Shown here in pieces: positions 1-6,352 of a stretch of 6,521 nt of DNA. The stretch is taken from contig DAHVXO010000263.1 of NCBI GenBank assembly GCA_027356675.1, positions 1 through 6,521 of the forward strand, in the 5' to 3' direction. The first letter of the stretch is position 1, and every line of letters begins with the position of its first letter. Below the pieces are notes generated by a model, which was not told the DNA's origin, searched no databases, and saw only the letters and a list, made by a program, of their open reading frames with translations. Made by a program: the position numbers and the translations under genes. This DNA is from Symbiobacteriaceae bacterium. GTDB lineage: Bacteria > Bacillota_E > Symbiobacteriia > Symbiobacteriales > Symbiobacteriaceae.

Positions 1-2
1 AG

Positions 3-241
3 ACGCCTGAAGGCGCCGCCGATTCGGAGGGCGCCGATTCGGACGCCTTGACGGCTTCTCCACAGTGGGAAGTCGACCCTGGTCTTTGGGCATCGAACTG
101 TTTTATGCCTTTGGAGAGCCGGGCTTACAGCTGGGCATGGCCTTGGGGAAGATGGTTCAGGCCGCAAGGCTTCTTGGCCAGCCCGCGGTGGAGCCGGATG
201 AGGGGGTCGTGGCCTTGGTCTATGACTTCAGCTCCGAGTGA
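3..241 (+). pseudogene. 3' end of an unrecognised gene with an apparent frameshift
   Basis: This is the tail of a gene that enters from the left edge. From position 3 to about 87 the reading frame gives an Asp/Ser/Ala-rich linker followed by ASPQWEVDPGL, with codon use like the rest of the window. From about 86 the plausible protein continues one frame back (-1), with GIELFYAFGEPGLQLG, then KMVQAARLLG, and ends in VALVYDFSSE with a TGA stop at 239-241. Neither half is open across the whole stretch in one frame: the downstream frame has a stop at 8-10. Adding one G to the GGG run at 88-90 would join the halves as PGLWGIELFY. The site does not fit the X-XXY-YYZ slippery pattern, so a real single-base deletion or a read error is likelier than programmed frameshifting. 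I do not recognise the family. It ends 69 nt before hyuA on the same strand, so it could belong to the same operon. Confidence 0.45.
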
Positions 242-310
242 AAACGTGTTTTGGAAGTGCTTTTGTTTCAGGATTTGCCATTACAGATGCAGCGAGAGGA
301 TGGTCAGATA

Positions 311-2386
311 GTGACAGCCGATGATCAAGCGATTAAGGTGAAGGACTGGCTGATTGGGGTTGACGTGGGCGGCACCTTCACCGACGGCGTGCTTCTTCGC
401 CCCGGCCACGCTCCGATAATTGTGAAGACCCCGACGAACACCGCTGATCCGGTTGCGGGCCTGATGGGCTGTCTGGACGCTCTTGGGGAGTCGGTTTCGA
501 TTCCAAAGCGCGATCTTTTGGCCCGGACCATCAAGCTCGGTTACGGTACCACCCAGGCGGCCAACCTCATCGTGGAGGGCAAGGGGTCCAAGGTCGGGTT
601 CATCACCACCCGAGGGTTCAAGGACACCCTTGTCATCGCTGAGATCGGCCGAGAGCGCATCGGCATGGATCTAACCGCAAGCCGCGCGCCGTCGCTCGTA
701 CCACGGTCCCGGATCTATGAGGTTCGCGAGCGGGTGGATTCCCAGGGAAAGGAGTTGGCTCCGGTCAACATGGACGACGTCAAGGCGGCCATGGACTCCT
801 TGGCTGCGGATGGAGTCGAGGCCGTTGGCCTTTGTTTCCTCTGGTCGTTTCTAAATAGCGGGCACGAAGTCGCCGTGGCGGAGGCTCTGAAGAACTACTC
901 CAACTGGTTCGTTTCGGTGTCGCATGAAATAGCTCCCCTGCTGGGCGAGTACAAGAGAAGCGCCACCACGGCGCTCAACGCCCGTCTGGGGCCGCTGGTT
1001 CAGCAGCACCTCCTGTCCGTCGGCCGAAGCCTTAGGACCGAGGGCCTCGAAGCGCTGCCATTGGTCATGACCTCGGCCGGCGGTCTTCTCACGATGGAGG
1101 ATGCCGCCTCAAAGCCGGTGTCGCTTCTGTCTTCGGGTCCCGCCGGAGGCGTTCTCGCCTCGAAGCTCCTGGCGGAGCGGATGGGGCTTTCGAATGTGCT
1201 GTGTGCGGACATGGGTGGAACGACCTTTGACGTCAGCCTTATCACTGAAGGCGAGCTCGCGCTCAGCGAGCGTGCCGAGTACGCGGGACAGGAGATCTTC
1301 ACCGAGGCGATCGACATAGTCTCGATCGGCGCCGGCGGCGGGAGCATTGGATGGGTCGACCACGGACTCCGGCTCAAGGTGGGGCCGGGGAGCGCGGGTT
1401 CTGATCCGGGTCCGGCATGCTACGGACACGGAGGTAACAGGGCTACGGTCACAGACGCGAACTGCCAGCTGGGGAGACTAAATCCCAAGGGGCTGGCCGG
1501 CGGAAGGTTGCACCTGGACACCAAAGCGGCAGAGCGGGTGCTCACAGATCTCGGCAGGGAGGTGAAGCTTGGTCCGGAACAAACCGCCGAGGGCATCATT
1601 TCCATTGTCGACGCCGCCATGAGCGACGCGATCAGAAGCCAGACCGTCGCCAAAGGGCTCGATCCGAGGGAGTACGCTCTCTTCGCTTACGGCGGTGCGG
1701 CGCCTTTGCACGCAGCTTCCATCGCCAATGACCTTGGAATAAAGAAAGTTGTCGTGCCACTGCTGGCGCCGGTGTTCTCAGCTTACGGAATCGTCGCTTC
1801 CAACATCCAGCACGTCCTCAGCCGCAGCCGTGTCGTGCCGATCACCGATTTCGAGACCATCGGGTCGGTGTTCGCCGAGCTCGAGGCCAGCGGAGTTCAG
1901 GCGCTTGAATCAGACGCCGTTCCTGAGTCCGCCAGGATCCTGCTCCGCACCGCGCAGCTGCGCTTCAAAGGTCAGATGCACGCGGTGAACGTCAGCATGC
2001 CTCCGGGCCCGGTTACCAGAGAGTCGATGGAACTCCTTGGGGTCAAGTTTGTGGAAACCTACGAGCGCCTCTTTGGTGCCGGCACCTCATCTGCGAGTGC
2101 GGGCATCGAGATGGTGACGCTGAGGGTCTACGCCATAGGAGTCACCACGGTGCCCCAGATCGAGGAGGCGGCCCTGAACGAGCGCGAAGGGGTGCCGACA
2201 GGAAGCCGGCAGGTCTGGTTCAAGGGGGAGTCGATCGAAGTTCCAACATTCACGGGACCCCTGGAGCCGGGGACCCGGATCGCGGGCCCTGCATTGCTCG
2301 ACTATCCGGGCCAGACCACCTGGGTTCCGGCAAACACCCAAGCCCATGTGGACCAGTATCAGAGCCTGGTAATGACTGTCAACTGA
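311..2386 (+). CDS. hyuA: Hydantoinase/oxoprolinase family protein, subunit A (ATP-binding subunit)
   Basis: This is the ATP-binding subunit of the HyuA/HyuB family, which includes N-methylhydantoinase, 5-oxoprolinase and the acetone/acetophenone carboxylase subunits. The family uses ATP to open a cyclic amide or to activate a ketone or its carboxylate in the cytoplasm. With the start used here the protein has 691 residues, normal for a free-standing HyuA. It has an N-terminal phosphate loop IGVDVGGTFTD (15-25), GYGTTQAAN (77-85), a second phosphate loop DMGGTTFD (300-307), SIGAGGGSIGW (338-348), GPGSAGSDPGPACYG (358-372) and FAYGGAAPLH (458-467). These are the actin-like ATPase signatures of Hydant_A_N and Hydantoinase_A. 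The GTG at 311 is preferred because GAGAGGA (294-300) lies 10 nt upstream and the first conserved loop then begins near residue 15. ATG 287 and TTG 251 are in frame but have poorer ribosome sites. hyuB follows after 27 nt. One oddity is AAN where many homologues have ATN after the GTT motif. Family assignment is firm; the substrate is not determined. Confidence 0.93.
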   Translation: MTADDQAIKVKDWLIGVDVGGTFTDGVLLRPGHAPIIVKTPTNTADPVAGLMGCLDALGESVSIPKRDLLARTIKLGYGTTQAANLIVEGKGSKVGFITTRGFKDTLVIAEIGRERIGMDLTASRAPSLVPRSRIYEVRERVDSQGKELAPVNMDDVKAAMDSLAADGVEAVGLCFLWSFLNSGHEVAVAEALKNYSNWFVSVSHEIAPLLGEYKRSATTALNARLGPLVQQHLLSVGRSLRTEGLEALPLVMTSAGGLLTMEDAASKPVSLLSSGPAGGVLASKLLAERMGLSNVLCADMGGTTFDVSLITEGELALSERAEYAGQEIFTEAIDIVSIGAGGGSIGWVDHGLRLKVGPGSAGSDPGPACYGHGGNRATVTDANCQLGRLNPKGLAGGRLHLDTKAAERVLTDLGREVKLGPEQTAEGIISIVDAAMSDAIRSQTVAKGLDPREYALFAYGGAAPLHAASIANDLGIKKVVVPLLAPVFSAYGIVASNIQHVLSRSRVVPITDFETIGSVFAELEASGVQALESDAVPESARILLRTAQLRFKGQMHAVNVSMPPGPVTRESMELLGVKFVETYERLFGAGTSSASAGIEMVTLRVYAIGVTTVPQIEEAALNEREGVPTGSRQVWFKGESIEVPTFTGPLEPGTRIAGPALLDYPGQTTWVPANTQAHVDQYQSLVMTVN

Positions 2387-2413
2387 GTCGGTAAAACAAC
2401 TCGAGGGGGAATT

Positions 2414-4147
2414 ATGAAAGTTGATCCAGTCCTTACCGAAATCATCTCCAACCGGCTGATGCAGATCGGACTGGAAGGGGGCCTGGTTCTCCAGCGCTGT
2501 GCCGTGAGCACAAGTGTCGTGGACTCCCGGGACCTGGGCTTCAATATCGCCGACGCCACCGGGCGGACCATCGTTTATTCGGTTTGGATGCCAAGGCACG
2601 GAACCACGCTTGGGTACATGCTGCAGAGCTGCATGAAGCGCTTCGAGGGCGATGTGCGCCCAGGGGACATGTACCTAGTGAACGACCCGCACTCGGGGGC
2701 TCTTCACATCCTGGATCTGGCGGTGATGGCGCCGGTCCACTACAAGGGAGAGCTGATCGCCTGGGTCGGAAACGCCACTCATCACGTCGACGTCGGAGCC
2801 ATGACGCCTGGAAGGGCGCCGCTCGCGACCGACTGGCACCAGGAGGGGATAATCTTCAAGCCCACCAGGATTGTCGAGGGCGGCAAGATACGAGACGATA
2901 TCTTCGGCCTGTTCCTGGACAATGTCCGCATGCCCAGGTATCAGTCGCTTGATCTGAAAGCCCAGATATCGGCCACCTTTGCCGCTTCGCAGAAGGTCAT
3001 CGATCTGGTCGAGAGATACGGCGTCGAGGCTTTCAAAGAGACCGTGGAAAGCTCCATAGAACTCGGTGAGCAGCAGGCCAGGGAGAGGGTGCAGCTTCTG
3101 AAGAAGGGCGTGTACCACGAGGTCACCTACCTCGACTATGACAAGGTGTACCGGCTGGAGTGCAAGCTGACGATCGACGACGACGGGCTTCACTTCGACT
3201 TCGCAGGCACCGATGCGGAGGCCAAGACGTTCATCAACTGCGCTCTGCCGTGCGCGGTCGCGAACCTGCACAACATTCTCGCCTGTCAGCTTTTCCCGGA
3301 TCTGTCGGTGAATGCCGGGACCTGGCGCCTCGTCGACGTCTCGATCCCGAGCGGCACGATCATCAACTGCAACCCGCCAGCCCCTTGCTCGGGGGCGTCA
3401 ACCATCACCGGATGGCGGGTCCAGGGGATCACCCTGGCGCTTTTGACCAAGGCGCTCAAGTCCTCCCCACGGAGCAGCTACTCCATGGCGGAGTGGGGCT
3501 GGGGCTTCACGGACGTTCAGTGGACGGGCTTCGATCAGTATGGCCGCTGGTACAGCCTCAGGGGCGACATGAACTTTCACGGGGGAGGCGCAAGGGCGGA
3601 GGTCGATGGGATCGACGTTTCGAATATCGCCGGTTCGACCAACACCAACAGTCCAAGCATCGAATCGTACGAGTACAGGTATCCCGTGCTTTATCTTGAA
3701 AGGGGCGTTGTCCCCGATTCCGAAGGCGCCGGCCAATACCGCGGCGGACGCGCCGGGTACTGGTCCAGATGTCTCTACGGTGTCGATTCGGCCAAGGATC
3801 TCACGTTCTATATTGGCCGGGATGCCACCTCCCGCGGCGTCTTCGGCGGACAGGATGGAACCTCCTCGAGGATAATCCTCAAGAGAGGCACCGACGTGCT
3901 GAGCAGGCTCAGCGATGGCGTTCCACTGTACAAGGAACTGGAGGGGGTGGAGGAGATCCTTCCCCAGCAGCCCAGTGGGCTTGACAGGGTGATCAACGCA
4001 GGCGATGTCATCATGGTCCGGGGCATGGGAGGAGCTGGATACGGTCCTCCTGAACTCAGGCCGCAAGAGCTGGTGAGGCAGGATTTGGCCGACGGTCTCT
4101 TGTCACAGGAACGGGCGCTCGAGATATACGGCGTCAAGGCCGAGTGA
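2414..4147 (+). CDS. hyuB: Hydantoinase/oxoprolinase family protein, subunit B
   Basis: This is the partner of HyuA and forms the second half of the ATP-dependent cyclic amide hydrolase/ketone carboxylase module (Hydantoinase_B family). It has 577 residues, within the usual range of roughly 520-600, and looks complete. Visible signatures are VLTEIISNRL near the N-terminus, SRDLGFNIAD (38-47) and NDPHSGALHILD (90-101), the last matching the family NDPxxGxxHxxD pattern. THHVDVGAMTPG (122-133), with His123, His124 and Asp126, is a likely metal or active-site patch by family analogy. After these come DLKAQISA (180-187), a Gly/Arg-rich C-terminal part beginning with FHGGGARAE, and the closing RGMGGAGYGPPE. 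The ATG at 2414 has GAGGGGG at 2403-2409 just upstream. It follows hyuA by 27 nt with no terminator between, so the two are almost certainly co-transcribed. No gene for an acetone-carboxylase-type gamma subunit lies next to it, which leans towards a cyclic-amide or unknown substrate; that is only inference. Confidence 0.93.
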   Translation: MKVDPVLTEIISNRLMQIGLEGGLVLQRCAVSTSVVDSRDLGFNIADATGRTIVYSVWMPRHGTTLGYMLQSCMKRFEGDVRPGDMYLVNDPHSGALHILDLAVMAPVHYKGELIAWVGNATHHVDVGAMTPGRAPLATDWHQEGIIFKPTRIVEGGKIRDDIFGLFLDNVRMPRYQSLDLKAQISATFAASQKVIDLVERYGVEAFKETVESSIELGEQQARERVQLLKKGVYHEVTYLDYDKVYRLECKLTIDDDGLHFDFAGTDAEAKTFINCALPCAVANLHNILACQLFPDLSVNAGTWRLVDVSIPSGTIINCNPPAPCSGASTITGWRVQGITLALLTKALKSSPRSSYSMAEWGWGFTDVQWTGFDQYGRWYSLRGDMNFHGGGARAEVDGIDVSNIAGSTNTNSPSIESYEYRYPVLYLERGVVPDSEGAGQYRGGRAGYWSRCLYGVDSAKDLTFYIGRDATSRGVFGGQDGTSSRIILKRGTDVLSRLSDGVPLYKELEGVEEILPQQPSGLDRVINAGDVIMVRGMGGAGYGPPELRPQELVRQDLADGLLSQERALEIYGVKAE

Positions 4148-4170
4148 GGATTTTCAGGTAAGCGTCAAAA

Positions 4171-4194
4171 TGCAGATCTCACCGTGAGGCTGCA
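4171..4194. promoter_or_regulatory. Two-part dyad between hyuB and the dehydrogenase gene, possible operator
   Basis: Two nested inverted repeats share one centre. The outer arms are TGCAG (4171-4175) and CTGCA (4190-4194). The inner arms are CTCAC (4178-4182) and GTGAG (4184-4188) around a single C. The spacers between outer and inner arms are 2 and 1 nt. The inner loop is too small for a good RNA hairpin unless two pairs open, so a binding site for a dimeric repressor or activator is the more natural reading. It lies in the 62-nt gap, 15 nt before the dehydrogenase start. I could not identify a convincing -35/-10 pair around it, so regulatory use is inference. Confidence 0.35.
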
Positions 4195-4209
4195 AGCCAT
4201 GAGGAGGGT

Positions 4210-4968
4210 GTGTTGATATTAGCTAACAGAGTGGCCATCGTCACCGGTGCCGGACGCAACGTTGGGGAGGAAATTGCCTGCGCGCTGGTGGCCGAGGGCG
4301 CAAACGTGGCACTGGTCGACAATAACCAGGAGCGCCTCGACCGCGCGGTCGAAAAGGCGTCGAAGGCGGGTTCAGGCACCGCCCGGGCATTCATGTGTGA
4401 CGTGTCTTCCTCGCCCGACGTTCAGCGCATGGTCGACGGGGTGGTGAAGAGTTTTGGCGGGATCCACATGCTCGTGAACAACGTGGCTGTCACCGACCGT
4501 GGTGTCAACGTGCTGGACCTCGCTGAAGAGGAGTGGGACAGGGTTCTCAACATCACCCTGAAGAGTCTCTTCCTCTGCACCAAGTACGCCGGACGTCAAA
4601 TGGTCGCGCAGAACGAAGGCGGGGCGATTGTCAACATCGGCTCAACCTCGGGCTATCACGCCAGGGGAAATGCCACGGCCTACTCTGCGGCAAAGGCCGC
4701 CGTCATACACGTCACCAGATCGATCGCGCTCCAACTTGGCCAGTTCAACATCCGCGTCAACTCCGTGAGCCCGAACAAGGTTGGCTCGCCGGTTGGAATG
4801 GACGAGGAGCCGCCGGGGCGGCCACGGAAGAACGTTCTTGGGCGTGGCGCGGTGCCGGAAGACATTGCGAACGCGGTCCTGTTTCTGCTCGGAGAGAAGT
4901 CGTCGTTCGTCACTGGAATCGACCTGTTGGTGGATGGAGGGGCGACCGTCGCAATGTCGATGGATTAG
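4210..4968 (+). CDS. Short-chain dehydrogenase/reductase (SDR), classical type, probably NAD-dependent
   Basis: This is a classical SDR oxidoreductase of 252 residues, close to the usual 250, expected to interconvert a hydroxyl and a carbonyl group in the cytoplasm. The Rossmann motif is TGAGRNVG (12-19), with Asn17 where the usual TGxxxGxG glycine stands. Asp37 at the end of strand 2 (VALVD) favours NAD(H) over NADP(H). LVNNVAV (88-94) replaces the common NNAG. The catalytic set is Asn114, Ser145, Tyr158 and Lys162 (YSAAK), with the expected 13-residue Ser-Tyr spacing. VSPN (186-189) replaces the usual PG after strand 6, and the C-terminal FVTGIDLLVDGG is typical. The start is uncertain by one codon: GTG 4210 lies only 2 nt after AGGAGG (4202-4207), while TTG 4213 has a better 5-nt spacing. 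It probably acts in the same pathway as HyuAB, 62 nt downstream of hyuB on the same strand. Annotation as 3-oxoacyl-ACP reductase would be over-specific. Confidence 0.9.
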   Translation: MLILANRVAIVTGAGRNVGEEIACALVAEGANVALVDNNQERLDRAVEKASKAGSGTARAFMCDVSSSPDVQRMVDGVVKSFGGIHMLVNNVAVTDRGVNVLDLAEEEWDRVLNITLKSLFLCTKYAGRQMVAQNEGGAIVNIGSTSGYHARGNATAYSAAKAAVIHVTRSIALQLGQFNIRVNSVSPNKVGSPVGMDEEPPGRPRKNVLGRGAVPEDIANAVLFLLGEKSSFVTGIDLLVDGGATVAMSMD

Positions 4969-4983
4969 GGCGGAACCCGCCCT
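4967..4983 (+). terminator. GC-rich stem-loop overlapping the dehydrogenase stop codon
   Basis: AGGGCGG (4967-4973) pairs perfectly with CCGCCCT (4977-4983) around a 3-nt AAC loop. The left arm begins inside the TAG stop. The stem is strong, but no T-run follows, so it is not a canonical intrinsic terminator. It could stabilise the 3' end of the mRNA or act with the larger inverted repeat 20 nt downstream. Confidence 0.3.
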
Positions 4984-5002
4984 CGCAATCCCAGCAAGCA
5001 GC

Positions 5003-5046
5003 TTGACTGAGTCCTCCTTCGGAAATCCATGGGAGGACTCAGTCAA
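5003..5046. repeat. Perfect 15-bp inverted repeat with 14-nt loop, possible operon end
   Basis: TTGACTGAGTCCTCC (5003-5017) is exactly complementary to 5032-5046, with a 14-nt loop. It lies 34 nt after the dehydrogenase stop and before the next gene's leader. The position suggests a transcription terminator or mRNA 3'-end structure for the hyuA-hyuB-SDR unit. However, the sequence after the right arm (TTGTAAAC) is not a U-tract. The nearest T-run, seven Ts at 5082-5088, is too far to belong to this stem. Alternatives are a protein-binding dyad or a small inverted-repeat element. Confidence 0.5.
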
Positions 5047-5211
5047 TTGTAAACACGGAATTTTCACCGTCATTATTTAGGTTTTTTTAAGAGTGGCTGG
5101 TTACTCTGATTTGTAGGCAGCCGGGGTGGGGCGGCAGGAAGGTTTTTCTGAGAGGCGAAGGTTTTGATCGATACGCTGTAACGGGGGCTCTTCGGCGGTA
5201 AGGAGGTTCCC

Positions 5212-5604
5212 ATGGAAGTTCGAATGCGTAGAGATGTCAAGCAGTTGGCGCTTGGAGTTGGGTACTTCAGCCTGGTGGCCGCCTTTTTCGTGGGATTCGT
5301 CTTTGACAGAGGCGGCCTTGAAGGCGGACTTCTGTACATGGTCTTCGTCGCCGGACCGCTATTCATAATCGACCGGGCGCTGCGCTCGACCAGTGATGGA
5401 GTTGAAAGAACCGTCGCAGTCATTTCTCTGGTCCTTGCGATCTACTGGGCCGCCGTTCTCTTTGGCGACTGGGGTACCTACGCACTGGGTCAGGAGGTCC
5501 TTGTCACCCTGGCAATGACGCCTGTGATAACCGCGTATTTCTCAGTGTTTTTGGTGGAGTTGCCGACGTTCATCCCGCGGCATGCCCCCCAGGGGGTTCA
5601 CTAG
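5212..5604 (+). CDS. Small four-helix membrane protein, unknown family, copy 1
   Basis: I do not recognise this family. The protein has 130 residues with a short basic N-terminus (RMRRDVK) and four predicted membrane segments at about 12-31, 39-54, 66-84 and 95-116. It ends in ELPTFIPR plus a short polar tail. No signal peptide, cofactor motif or enzyme motif is visible. The positive N-terminus suggests that end is cytoplasmic. The ATG at 5212 is well supported by the near-perfect ribosome site TAAGGAGGT (5199-5207). A paralogue of exactly the same length follows 270 nt downstream. Conserved points between the two copies include FVAxPLF, an Arg-Thr before segment three, LVLAxYWxAV, MTP and ELPTF. 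A structural or stress-related membrane role is possible, but nothing in the sequence shows it. The 243-nt gap before it, with the inverted repeat, suggests it is not part of the hyu operon. Confidence 0.8.
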   Translation: MEVRMRRDVKQLALGVGYFSLVAAFFVGFVFDRGGLEGGLLYMVFVAGPLFIIDRALRSTSDGVERTVAVISLVLAIYWAAVLFGDWGTYALGQEVLVTLAMTPVITAYFSVFLVELPTFIPRHAPQGVH

Positions 5605-5874
5605 CGGCATCTCTTCCACTTATTCTCAAGGTGGCTCACCGCGCCAGCGGGAGCAGGTCCCAAATGTCAAAGCCCGAAACCGGTCAGCTTCGTCGATGCT
5701 CCAGAGGCGCTGTCAGGAGCGTGCGGCTCTATCTGAGCCTGCCTGACGCGCCTGACAAAGGCGGCTCTATGCCTTTTTTGGTGCTTCGCCGCGCCAGCGA
5801 ATCCCGGAACAACTCCACACGCTAGCCTTGAGACTCAAAGGCCTCCCCATCTAGGTGCGGTGTTGGGAGTATGC
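5605..5874. other. Intergenic spacer with short repeats and hairpins, no convincing gene
   Basis: A 270-nt stretch lies between the two membrane-protein genes. An open frame at 5631-5825 (64 residues, GTG start) has no good ribosome site and an unprotein-like Arg/Ser-rich product, so I do not call it. The stretch holds direct repeats: GCGGCTCTAT at 5723-5732 and 5761-5770, and CCGCGCCAGCG once near 5639 and again near 5789. It also holds a hairpin in which GGCGC and GTCAGG (5706-5717, one bulged T) pair with CCTGACGCGCC (5742-5752). A leader RNA or regulatory region for the downstream copy is possible but unproven. Confidence 0.4.
5757..5779 (+). terminator. Weak intrinsic-terminator-like stem with T-run
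   Basis: AAAGGC (5757-5762) pairs with GCCTTT (5771-5776) around an 8-nt loop. The T-run continues to 5779, giving six Ts in all. The stem has only three GC pairs, so efficiency would be low. It would suit termination after the first membrane-protein gene, whose stop lies about 150 nt upstream. Confidence 0.35.
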
Positions 5875-6267
5875 ATGAAGTCACGGCTGCGCAGAAAAGT
5901 GAGGCTGGCGATTGTGGCTGTGGCCGCATACAGCGTCATAGTCGGTGTGATCATGGCCCTGATCGGAAACACAGGGGCGGGGTTCGGTGGCGACATCTAC
6001 GTAATTTTTGTGGCGCTGCCGCTTTTTGTCATCTCACTCGCGCTTCATTCCCAAAGCCAGGGAGTTCAGCGTACTGCCGCAGTGGCGTCCCTTGTGCTTG
6101 CCCTTTACTGGAGCGCGGTGATGATCGGCAATTGGCAGGACTACTCGAACCGTCAGAGGTTTCTGGCGGTGATCTCGATGACCCCGGCGATCCTGGCCTT
6201 TCTCGCGGCCTCGTTGGCGGAACTGCCGACTTTCAGCCCCCGTTGGAGACCGCCCACTGGCCGCTGA
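5875..6267 (+). CDS. Small four-helix membrane protein, unknown family, copy 2
   Basis: This is a paralogue of the 5212-5604 protein. With the ATG at 5875 it has 130 residues, exactly the length of copy 1, and the two align from end to end without a gap. By hand count 56 of 130 residues are identical, and 45 of those fall within residues 40-123. An earlier in-frame GTG at 5860 would add five residues, but GGGAG at 5865-5869 is correctly spaced for ATG 5875 and the length match decides it. It has a basic N-terminus (KSRLRRKVR) and four hydrophobic segments at about 11-31, 40-56, 66-84 and 95-115. Shared motifs are IFVALPLF, QRTAAV, LVLALYWSAV, ISMTP and ELPTFSPR. The function is unknown. Divergence well below 50% identity means the duplication is old or one copy was acquired separately. 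Confidence 0.8.
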   Translation: MKSRLRRKVRLAIVAVAAYSVIVGVIMALIGNTGAGFGGDIYVIFVALPLFVISLALHSQSQGVQRTAAVASLVLALYWSAVMIGNWQDYSNRQRFLAVISMTPAILAFLAASLAELPTFSPRWRPPTGR

Positions 6268-6335
6268 AGCGTTTTCTGCCAGATCAAGACGGGGCAAGTA
6301 ACTGCTCGCTGATAGATGTGTATTCATGCGTACAT

Positions 6336-6349
6336 AGTGGTATAACACT
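6336..6349 (+). promoter_or_regulatory. Candidate -10 element inside a short palindrome, leaderless promoter
   Basis: TATAAC (6341-6346) is a good -10 hexamer and ends 6 nt before the ATG at 6353, so transcription would start at or next to the start codon. No ribosome binding site precedes that ATG. The -10 sits in a 14-bp imperfect palindrome with arms AGTG (6336-6339) and CACT (6346-6349) around a TATA core, a possible operator. I see no clear -35 match. Confidence 0.45.
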
Positions 6350-6352
6350 CAT

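Noticed and set aside
81..92. Programmed -1 frameshift signal
   Set aside because: The in-frame codons GGT CTT TGG do not form an X-XXY-YYZ slippery site, and no strong downstream structure was seen.
48..311. Open frame of 87 residues covering the left end
   Set aside because: Its first part fits a real gene tail, but after about 88 it is Trp/Arg/Ser-rich and unlike a protein, while the better frame continues at -1 and ends at 241.
2087..2599. 170-residue minus-strand open frame across the hyuA-hyuB junction
   Set aside because: It lies antisense to two strongly supported genes and has no recognisable motif or ribosome site; it is a high-GC shadow frame.
3398..4066. 222-residue minus-strand open frame inside hyuB
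   Set aside because: Low-complexity antisense shadow of a conserved coding region.
5082..5088. Run of seven Ts as a terminator tail
   Set aside because: The perfect inverted repeat ends 35 nt earlier, and only a 4-bp stem (ACGG/CCGT) lies nearer, so it does not form a canonical terminator.
5631..5825. 64-residue plus-strand open frame between the membrane-protein genes
   Set aside because: No adequate ribosome site, Arg/Ser-rich product and short repeats within it; better treated as spacer.
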